DNA from: Bryobacterales bacterium
Lineage (GTDB): Bacteria > Acidobacteriota > Terriglobia > Bryobacterales > Bryobacteraceae
NCBI GenBank assembly: GCA_025456495.1
Contig: JALOKO010000162.1
Location: 1 to 7,812 of the forward strand
DNA length: 7,812 nucleotides
Reading direction: 5' to 3'
Position numbers and translations under genes: made by a program. The notes under the pieces are model-generated. The model was not told the DNA's origin, ran no database searches, and saw nothing but the letters and a program-made list of their open reading frames with translations. Shown one piece after another: positions 1 through 5,336 of the stretch. Numbering within the stretch: position 1 is the stretch's first letter; every line of letters begins with the position of its first letter.

Positions 1-33
1 ACCCGCACCCCGGCTTCCTGTGCCGCGAACATC

Positions 34-62
34 TTGCGCGGACGGTCCCGTTCGCTGATACT
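34..62 (+). promoter_or_regulatory. weak sigma70-like promoter candidate for trkH
   Basis: TTGCGC (34-39, 3 of 6 matches to TTGACA) and GATACT (57-62, 4 of 6 matches to TATAAT) are separated by exactly 17 bases and lie 32 bases upstream of the trkH start. The predicted transcript would have a leader of about 25 nt. The match is poor and such hits arise by chance, so this is only a candidate. The alternative is that trkH is read through from an upstream gene (for example trkA) lying mostly outside the window. Confidence 0.2.
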
Positions 63-72
63 GGCTACTAGC

Positions 73-85
73 CGGATCCGATCCG
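73..85. repeat. 13-bp inverted repeat just before trkH
   Basis: CGGATC-C-GATCCG is a perfect 6-1-6 inverted repeat ending 9 bases before the trkH ATG. No purine-rich Shine-Dalgarno sequence is visible in that place. In RNA it could form a 5-bp stem with a 3-nt loop; in DNA it could be a small operator. It could also be chance, since the arms are short. Confidence 0.35.
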
Positions 86-94
86 TGGCCATCT

Positions 95-1549
95 ATGTTT
101 CACCTCCATGCGCTCGCCCGCGTGAGTGCGTTGTTTCTGCTGTTGCTGGCGGCCAGCATGCTGGCGCCGATTGGCGTCTCACTCTACTTCGCGGACGAAG
201 CGCTGACAGCCTTCCTCATCTCGATGGTTGTCACCGCTGCGCCGGGCGTCGTCCTGTTGCTCTGGCTGCCCCCGTCGAAGGCACACGATCTTAGCGTGCG
301 CGAGGCTATTCTGCTGGTTGTCATCCTCTGGGTGGCAATCTGCGCCTTCGGTGCCTTGCCCTTCGCCCTGCTGCCGCAGTTTTTCAGCCCGTTGGACGCA
401 CTTTTCGAATCCACCTCGGGCTTCACCACCACCGGGTCGTCCATCCTTCGGGACATCGAAGTGTTGCCCCGCAGCATGAATTTCTGGCGTTGCTTCTCGC
501 ACTGGCTGGGCGGGGTAGGCATTGTGATGCTGGGGGTTGCCATCCTTCCCATGCTGGGTGGAAGCGGCCATCAGATTTACCGGGCGCAGGGCGGCATGAT
601 GAAATCCGATCGCCTGCAACCCCGCGTAGCCGAGGCTTCCCGCGCACTCTGGTTCGTGTACGTCTCCATGAGCTTCCTGGAGTATGTCGCTCTACGCCTG
701 GCGGGGATGGATTGGTTCGACGCCGCCTGCCATACCTTCGCCACCGTTGGCACTGGCGGCTTCTCTCCCAGAAACTCCAGCGTTGCCGCCTTCCAGAGTC
801 CGGCAGTGGATTACATCATTGTCTTTTTCATGTTCGCGGCCAGCATCAACTTCGCCCATCACTTTGAGTTCGGACGCACCCGCGATCTTCGTGTCTTTCT
901 CCGTTCCAGTGAAGTTCGCTTTTTTACCCTGGTGCTGGTGGCCTCCACCATTTTTTGTACAGGGCAACTGCTTCAAGCGGAGACCTATGGATTCGAGGAA
1001 GCCCTTCGTAAGTCCCTCTTCATGGTGGTTTCCATCGGCTCAACCACTGGCTTTGCCGTTGCCGATTACAACCTCTGGCCCGTCGGGACACAAATCCTGA
1101 TGCTCATCCTGATGTTCTTTGGTGGGAATGCCGGCAGCACTTCCGGCGGCCTGAAATCCTTCCGTATGGTGCTGGCCTTTCAGGACGCCGCCCGCCACAT
1201 GCGCCTGATGGTGGAGCGCCGCGCGGTGATTGCGCTGCGGCTGAATGGGAGTTCGATTCCAGATGAAGCGGTAACCGCCGCGCTGCGTCTCATCCCAATC
1301 GTGTTTGCGATCTATGCCGTCACAACCATCGCACTGGCCCTGGCAGGTTGTGACCTGTTGACCAGCCTCTCCGCACCGGCTGCCACGATGTTTGGCGTGG
1401 GACCGGGCTGGGGCCAGGTGGGGCCTGTCGGTAACTTTGCGCACCTAACCCCCCTGGCCAAGGTCACCTTGATGGGCTGCATGTTGGGTGGCCGACTCGA
1501 GTTCTTCACCGTCATGTTGCTGTTCACCAGAAGCTACTGGCGCCGCTAG
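95..1549 (+). CDS. trkH: TrkH-type potassium uptake channel subunit
   Basis: This is the pore-forming inner-membrane subunit of a Trk/Ktr-family potassium uptake system, normally gated by a cytoplasmic NAD/nucleotide-binding partner such as TrkA. The 484-residue length matches E. coli TrkH (483). All four pore loops with their filter glycines are visible: TTTGSS (111-116), ATVGTGGFS (216-224), SIGSTTGF (313-320) and FGVGPGWGQVGP (433-444). Other family marks are WLGGVGI (137-143), GGNAGSTSGGLK (343-354) and the C-terminal GRLEFFTVMLLF. Hydrophobic segments run through most of the length. The ATG at 95 is the first possible start after the in-frame stop at 56-58; a GTG at 122 is an alternative. 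No Shine-Dalgarno sequence is visible. No trkA is present in the window, so the gating partner must be upstream or elsewhere. The function is confident from family membership; regulation is unknown. Confidence 0.95.
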   Translation: MFHLHALARVSALFLLLLAASMLAPIGVSLYFADEALTAFLISMVVTAAPGVVLLLWLPPSKAHDLSVREAILLVVILWVAICAFGALPFALLPQFFSPLDALFESTSGFTTTGSSILRDIEVLPRSMNFWRCFSHWLGGVGIVMLGVAILPMLGGSGHQIYRAQGGMMKSDRLQPRVAEASRALWFVYVSMSFLEYVALRLAGMDWFDAACHTFATVGTGGFSPRNSSVAAFQSPAVDYIIVFFMFAASINFAHHFEFGRTRDLRVFLRSSEVRFFTLVLVASTIFCTGQLLQAETYGFEEALRKSLFMVVSIGSTTGFAVADYNLWPVGTQILMLILMFFGGNAGSTSGGLKSFRMVLAFQDAARHMRLMVERRAVIALRLNGSSIPDEAVTAALRLIPIVFAIYAVTTIALALAGCDLLTSLSAPAATMFGVGPGWGQVGPVGNFAHLTPLAKVTLMGCMLGGRLEFFTVMLLFTRSYWRR

Positions 1550-1579
1550 TCGCACCTTCCGCCACCGTGTTACCTGGTA

Positions 1580-1607
1580 CTGACAGGCGCGCGATGCCAC
1601 TAGTAAT
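1580..1607 (+). promoter_or_regulatory. candidate sigma70-like promoter for yvcK-glmU
   Basis: CTGACA (1580-1585, 5 of 6 matches to TTGACA) and AGTAAT (1602-1607, 4 of 6 matches to TATAAT) are 16 bases apart in the trkH-yvcK gap. Transcription would begin near 1614, about 25 nt before the chosen yvcK ATG at 1639. If real, it rules out the more upstream in-frame starts at 1567 (GTG) and 1594 (ATG). It is a pattern match only. Confidence 0.3.
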
Positions 1608-1630
1608 CCTGGAGCCGAAACGCCACAATA

Positions 1631-1634
1631 GAGG
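1631..1634 (+). promoter_or_regulatory. ribosome binding site supporting the yvcK start
   Basis: GAGG lies four bases before the ATG at 1639. The competing in-frame starts at 1567 and 1594 have no comparable purine-rich sequence in front of them, so this site decides the start chosen here. The spacing is slightly short. Confidence 0.5.
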
Positions 1635-1638
1635 CAGC

Positions 1639-2727
1639 ATGCCGAACTCGCACCGGGCCTTGGACCGGACCGAACCGTTGCGGATCGTCTCCATCGGAGG
1701 GGGAACGGGGCTTTCTACCCTCCTCCGCGGCTTGAAAAAGTACACGCTCTCCCAACAACCGCGCATTTGCCTGGTAGACGCGCCTCATGTTGAGATCACC
1801 GCCATCGTCACCGTGACCGATGATGGGGGATCGTCCGGGCGGCTGCGCCGTGACCTGCATATGCCCCCGCCCGGCGACATTCGCAGTTGCCTGGTGGCGT
1901 TGTCTGAGGACGAAGACCTGCTCTCTCGACTCTTTCAGTACCGCTTTGACGCGGGCGAGGGGCTGAAGGGCCACAGCTTCGGGAACCTTTTCCTCAGTGC
2001 GCTGTGCCAGATTACGGGCGACTTCAGCCATGCCGTCAGCCTTTGCTCGGAAGTGCTGGCCATTGCGGGCCGCATCTATCCTTCCACGGCGGCGAATGTG
2101 CAATTGGCGGCGCAACTTCAGGATGGGTCTGCGGTTTTCGGCGAAACGAACATCAGCGCATCGCGAAGTCCCATTGCGCGGGTGCACCTGGTTCCGCGCC
2201 GCTGCGAACCACTGCCCGAGGCGTTGGAGGCCATCGCCCAGGCTGATCTCATCACCCTGGGGCCTGGCTCCCTATTCACCAGCGTCATTCCCAATTTGCT
2301 GGTGGTTGGCATCCCCGAGGCCATCGCGGCTTCCCCAGCCCGCAAGGTGTACGTCAGCAATCTGATGTGGCAGCCCGGCGAGACCATGCGCTTCAGCGCC
2401 AGCCAGCATGTTGACGCGCTGTTCAGCCATGCCGGAATGATGATCTTCGATACGGTGTTGGTGAACACGCGAATCGCCTCGCAGACCTTGCGCGACGTCT
2501 ATCTGCAGCAGGAAGCTGAGCCGGTACATCAGGACGAGGACGTTCTGGACGCAATGGGCTTGCGGGTAATCGCCCGCGATCTATTGGGAGAATCAGAAAA
2601 GATCCGGCATCAGCCGGACCTGTTGGCGGCGGTGCTGGTTGACCTCGCCCAGCAGCACGTTGCCAGTCGTCAATCCCGGCAATGGCAGCCAGCGGAATTC
2701 ATGCAAAGGATCAGCCACGGTGAGTGA
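1639..2727 (+). CDS. yvcK: YvcK/GlmR family UDP-GlcNAc-binding regulator (CofD-like fold)
   Basis: This belongs to the YvcK (GlmR, CuvA) family: cytoplasmic, CofD-like proteins that bind UDP-GlcNAc and, in Bacillus, control carbon flow into amino-sugar and cell-wall synthesis during gluconeogenic growth. With the ATG at 1639 the protein has 362 residues, somewhat longer than the roughly 320-residue Bacillus form. Visible motifs are SIGGGTGLSTLLRGLKKY (18-35), TVTDDGGSSGRLRRDL (58-73), PPPGDIRSCL (76-85), GHSFGNLF (111-118), LGPGSLFTSVIPNLLV (207-222) and SNLMWQPGETMRFSASQH (240-257). The conserved core begins at about residue 14, so starts at 1594 or 1567 would only add an unconserved leader. 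The stop overlaps the glmU start by 8 bases. The Firmicute neighbours yvcJ/rapZ and whiA are absent. Its effect in this organism is inferred, not seen. The name gluconeogenesis factor is also used for this family. Confidence 0.92.
   Translation: MPNSHRALDRTEPLRIVSIGGGTGLSTLLRGLKKYTLSQQPRICLVDAPHVEITAIVTVTDDGGSSGRLRRDLHMPPPGDIRSCLVALSEDEDLLSRLFQYRFDAGEGLKGHSFGNLFLSALCQITGDFSHAVSLCSEVLAIAGRIYPSTAANVQLAAQLQDGSAVFGETNISASRSPIARVHLVPRRCEPLPEALEAIAQADLITLGPGSLFTSVIPNLLVVGIPEAIAASPARKVYVSNLMWQPGETMRFSASQHVDALFSHAGMMIFDTVLVNTRIASQTLRDVYLQQEAEPVHQDEDVLDAMGLRVIARDLLGESEKIRHQPDLLAAVLVDLAQQHVASRQSRQWQPAEFMQRISHGE
2706..2710 (+). promoter_or_regulatory. ribosome binding site deciding the glmU start
   Basis: AAGGA, inside the last codons of yvcK, lies nine bases before the GTG at 2720. 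It favours this GTG over an in-frame start at 2639, which would add 27 residues that read as frame-shifted yvcK sequence and do not belong to the GlmU family. Confidence 0.65.
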
Positions 2728-4120
2728 ATCAGTACATGTAGTGGTGATGGCGGCGGGTTTAGGCACTCGCATGCGGTCCAGCAAAGCGAAGGTATTGCAC
2801 GAGGCCGGTGGGCTGACGATGGCCGAACTCATCGTCAGGCAGGCCTTACGGCTGGTGGCCCCCCAGCACATCCGTGTCATCGTCGGGCACCAGGCTGAGG
2901 AGGTCCAGCGGGTGCTGTCGCCCTATGGGGTGCAGTTCGCCCTGCAGGCCCAGCAGATGGGCACGGGTCATGCGGTGTTGTGTACACGCGAGTTCCTGGA
3001 GCACCAGCCCGGCCAACTGTTGATCATCAATGGCGATTGCCCTCTGCTGCGCGCCGAAACCTTGCAGGCCTTGCTGGAGGCGGCGTCCCCTGCCGAGGTG
3101 GCGGGAGCCATCCTCACCACCGTTCTGGACGACGCCACGGGCTACGGTCGCATTGTGCGTGATGATCGGGACGCCCTTTTGGCCATCGTCGAAGAGAAGT
3201 CCGCCAACCCCAAGCAAAAGCAGATTCGCGAGATCAACACCGGCATTTACTGCTTCCGCGCCGCCACGTTTTGGCCTGCCCTGGCGCAGGTGCGGCCGGA
3301 TAATCCCGCGCGCGAGTACTACCTCACCGATGTAGTGGGAATCCTCCACCGCGAGGGGCGCACCCTCTTGCCGAGCGTGGTGGCTGACCCGCGCGAGGTG
3401 CTGGGTGTCAACAACCGCGTGGAATTGGCCGCCGCCGATGCCATCCTCCGCGAGCGCACGGTCACCGCCCTGATGCTGCACGGTGTCACCATTGAGAAGC
3501 CCTCCACCGTCACTGTGGACGCGGATGTCCAGGTGGAGGCCGACACCGTGATTGAGGCCTTCGCGCAACTCCGCGGCAAAACCCGCATTGGCGCCGAATG
3601 CCGCATCGGCGCGGGCGCGCTGCTGCGCAACGTCGTGCTTGCCGACGGCTGTCAGGTGCAGCCCTATTGCGTGCTGGAAGACACGGCGGTGGGCCAGTCG
3701 TCGCGCATTGGTCCCTTCGCTCGCCTCCGCGGCGGGAATCAACTCGGCGCCCACGTGCATGTTGGCAACTTTGTTGAGTTGAAGAAGACCACGATGGCGG
3801 ACGGCGCCAAGGCCAATCACCTGGCTTACCTCGGCGATAGCGCCATCGGCGCCAATACCAATGTCGGGGCTGGAACCATCACCTGCAACTACGATGGCCA
3901 GCACAAGCACCACACGCAGATCGGCGATGGCTGCTTCATCGGAAGCAACTCCACTCTGGTGGCGCCGCTCACGGTTGGCGCAAACAGCTACGTGGCCGCG
4001 GGCAGCGTGATCACGCACGAAGTGCCCTCCAACGCATTGGCCTTTGGCCGCGCTCGCCAGGCGGTGAAAGAAGATGGCGCGGAACTGGTCCGGCGAAAAG
4101 CTGCCAGTAAGGACGGCTAG
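2720..4120 (+). CDS. glmU: bifunctional GlmU: GlcN-1-P acetyltransferase / GlcNAc-1-P uridyltransferase
   Basis: GlmU acetylates glucosamine-1-phosphate with acetyl-CoA (C-terminal domain), then transfers UMP from UTP (N-terminal domain) to give UDP-GlcNAc for peptidoglycan and lipid A. The 466 residues compare with 456 in E. coli. The uridyltransferase half shows AAGLGTRM (11-18) with SKAKVLH (21-27), QMGTGHAV (79-86), NGDCPLL (104-110), GYGRIVRD (141-148), IVEEK (156-160) and EINTGIYCF (171-179). NNRVELA (231-237) precedes the linker. The left-handed beta-helix of hexapeptide repeats starts near residue 265. The acetyltransferase site is clear: NHLAYLGD (366-373) with H367 matching the catalytic E. 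coli His363, Y370, N381, and CNYDG (389-393). The GTG start is supported by AAGGA nine bases upstream. The 8-base overlap with yvcK implies translational coupling. The first motif has AAGLGTRM where E. coli has Lys instead of Leu, a common variant. Confidence 0.97.
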   Translation: MSESVHVVVMAAGLGTRMRSSKAKVLHEAGGLTMAELIVRQALRLVAPQHIRVIVGHQAEEVQRVLSPYGVQFALQAQQMGTGHAVLCTREFLEHQPGQLLIINGDCPLLRAETLQALLEAASPAEVAGAILTTVLDDATGYGRIVRDDRDALLAIVEEKSANPKQKQIREINTGIYCFRAATFWPALAQVRPDNPAREYYLTDVVGILHREGRTLLPSVVADPREVLGVNNRVELAAADAILRERTVTALMLHGVTIEKPSTVTVDADVQVEADTVIEAFAQLRGKTRIGAECRIGAGALLRNVVLADGCQVQPYCVLEDTAVGQSSRIGPFARLRGGNQLGAHVHVGNFVELKKTTMADGAKANHLAYLGDSAIGANTNVGAGTITCNYDGQHKHHTQIGDGCFIGSNSTLVAPLTVGANSYVAAGSVITHEVPSNALAFGRARQAVKEDGAELVRRKAASKDG

Positions 4121-4153
4121 CCCGATGGTTGGCCCTGCGTCCCGTGAAGCGCC

Positions 4154-4176
4154 TCAACGCGAGGGCGCCGCGTTGA
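4154..4176 (+). terminator. hairpin after glmU, possible terminator without U-tract
   Basis: TCAACGCG (4154-4161) pairs perfectly with CGCGTTGA (4169-4176) around a 7-base loop, 33 bases after the glmU stop. It is the strongest stem in the 199-base gap 4121-4319. No run of T follows, so it is not a textbook intrinsic terminator. It may end the yvcK-glmU transcript in a U-tract-independent way, stabilise the 3' end, or act in the hldD leader. In the rest of the gap I see no gene, tRNA or convincing promoter. Confidence 0.4.
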
Positions 4177-4313
4177 CGTGTTGCAGTTGCATTCGGGCGA
4201 CCTGCGCGGGCTTAGGCCGTGCGCGGTTGGTGGCGCGCCGCAGTTGCTGAAGGCGCAGTCCCGTTCCTGATCGCGCTCTACGTTTGCCCGGCCCCCTGCC
4301 GCACCGTTACCCT

Positions 4314-4319
4314 GGAGGG
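4314..4319 (+). promoter_or_regulatory. Shine-Dalgarno sequence abutting the hldD ATG
   Basis: GGAGGG runs directly into the ATG at 4320, leaving about one base between the GGAGG core and the start codon where 5-9 is usual. No better in-frame start exists: the upstream TTG at 4284 has no ribosome binding site, and the next in-frame GTG (4350) already lies inside the nucleotide-binding strand. The site is therefore either poor or reflects unusual initiation. Confidence 0.5.
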
Positions 4320-5336
4320 ATGGCGAAAACAGAAAACGGTCGCATCCTGGTGACCGGTGGCGCGGGCTTGATTGGCAGCGCGGTGGTGTGGCAGCTCAAC
4401 CGGATGGGCTACGATCGCATCCTGATTGCTGACCGCATGGACCGCTCTGAGAAGTGGCGCAACCTCGTGCCCCTGCGCTTTGAGGACTACATCGATGGCA
4501 ACGATCTGCTGGACCGCATCCAGTTTTCGCCTGACCTTCTGTCCGATGTCCAAACTGTCTATCACCTGGGCGCTTGTTCCGCCACCACGGAGACTGACTC
4601 CGATTTCCTGATGCGGAACAACTTCGAGTTCACCAAGGTTCTGGCCCAGTGGGCTGTGGCTACCGACGTGCGATTCGTGTACGCTTCGTCCGCCGCCACC
4701 TACGGCGCGCGCGAGGATGACTTTCGCGAAGACCTGCCCCTGGACAGCCTCCGACCGCTGAACATGTATGGCTACTCCAAGCACCTGTTTGACCAGTACG
4801 CCGAAGGTTGCGGACTGCTGAACTACATCGTGGGCCTGAAATACTTCAACGTCTTCGGCCCCAATGAGGATCACAAGGGCGACATGCGCAGCGTCGTCCA
4901 CAAGGCCTTCCATCAGATCCGCGACACCGGCAAGCTGGAACTGTTCCAAAGCCACCGGCCTGATTTCCAGGACGGTTGCCAGCAGCGGGACTTCCTCTAC
5001 GTCAAGGATGCCGTGCGAATGACCGTCCACCTTGCCCAGCAGCGCGAGGCAAACGGCTTGTTCAACTTGGGTTCGGGTGTTGCCCACACCTGGCTGGAGT
5101 TGGGCAATGCCATCTTCGCCGCCCTGGGCATGGAACCGAACATCCACTTCATCCCCATGCCGGAGCACTTGCGGCCGAAGTACCAATACCGCACCTGCGC
5201 CACCATCGACAAGTTGCGGGCCACAGGCTATTCCCAGCCATTGACTCCCCTTGCCCACGCCGTGCGCGACTACGTGGTGAACTACCTGTCGCCGAACCTA
5301 CGCCTGGGCGACGAGAAGCCGGAGGCCGCTGCATGA
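4320..5336 (+). CDS. hldD: ADP-L-glycero-D-manno-heptose 6-epimerase
   Basis: HldD (RfaD) converts ADP-D-glycero-D-manno-heptose to the L-glycero form, the heptose donor for the LPS inner core. It is a cytoplasmic extended short-chain dehydrogenase with bound NADP. The 338 residues exceed E. coli HldD (310), partly through a C-terminal tail after about residue 320. The Rossmann glycines are G13, G16 and G19 in VTGGAGLIGS. HLGACSATTETD (82-93), YASSAATYGAREDDF (121-135), YGYSKHLFDQY (150-160), RYFNV-type KYFNVFGPNEDHKGDM (174-189) and QRDFLYVKD (222-230) are all family signatures. Y150 and K154 form the YxxxK pair, and K186 matches the second catalytic lysine (Lys178 in E. coli). The retained HKG motif separates it from general UDP-hexose epimerases. 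The stop overlaps rocD by 4 bases. Other heptose genes (gmhA, hldE) are not in the window. Confidence 0.93.
   Translation: MAKTENGRILVTGGAGLIGSAVVWQLNRMGYDRILIADRMDRSEKWRNLVPLRFEDYIDGNDLLDRIQFSPDLLSDVQTVYHLGACSATTETDSDFLMRNNFEFTKVLAQWAVATDVRFVYASSAATYGAREDDFREDLPLDSLRPLNMYGYSKHLFDQYAEGCGLLNYIVGLKYFNVFGPNEDHKGDMRSVVHKAFHQIRDTGKLELFQSHRPDFQDGCQQRDFLYVKDAVRMTVHLAQQREANGLFNLGSGVAHTWLELGNAIFAALGMEPNIHFIPMPEHLRPKYQYRTCATIDKLRATGYSQPLTPLAHAVRDYVVNYLSPNLRLGDEKPEAAA
5321..5325 (+). promoter_or_regulatory. ribosome binding site deciding the rocD start
   Basis: A perfect GGAGG in the last codons of hldD sits seven bases before the ATG at 5333. It fixes the start at the ATGA overlap and means the unusual repetitive N-terminus of RocD is indeed translated. 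Confidence 0.75.

Noticed and set aside
1..71. End of an upstream gene or start of a divergent gene at the left edge
   Set aside because: Two plus-strand frames run from the edge to stops at 56-58 and 69-71, and a minus-strand ATG at 32-30 opens outwards, but each fragment is too short to identify.
1567..1638. Longer yvcK starting at GTG 1567 or ATG 1594
   Set aside because: The added residues are unlike the family, have no ribosome binding site and would overlap a plausible promoter; ATG 1639 has GAGG before it.
1600..2187. 195-codon open frame antisense to yvcK
   Set aside because: It is a shadow of yvcK; composition is low-information and no motif is recognisable.
2846..4018. 390-codon open frame antisense to glmU
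   Set aside because: It lies opposite a clear glmU gene, has no recognisable domains and is typical of antisense frames in GC-rich coding sequence, made longer by the repetitive hexapeptide domain.
4173..4201. hldD promoter with TTGACG as -35 box
   Set aside because: TTGACG is good on its own but no -10-like sequence occurs at 15-19 bases, and the box is one arm of the hairpin.
4278..5258. 326-codon open frame antisense to hldD
   Set aside because: It mirrors the codon structure of hldD, shows no family motif and has no support from spacing or a ribosome site.
4976..5332. Long N-terminal extension of rocD through hldD
   Set aside because: The frame is open only by chance inside hldD; the ATG at 5333 has a perfect GGAGG and matches the family length.
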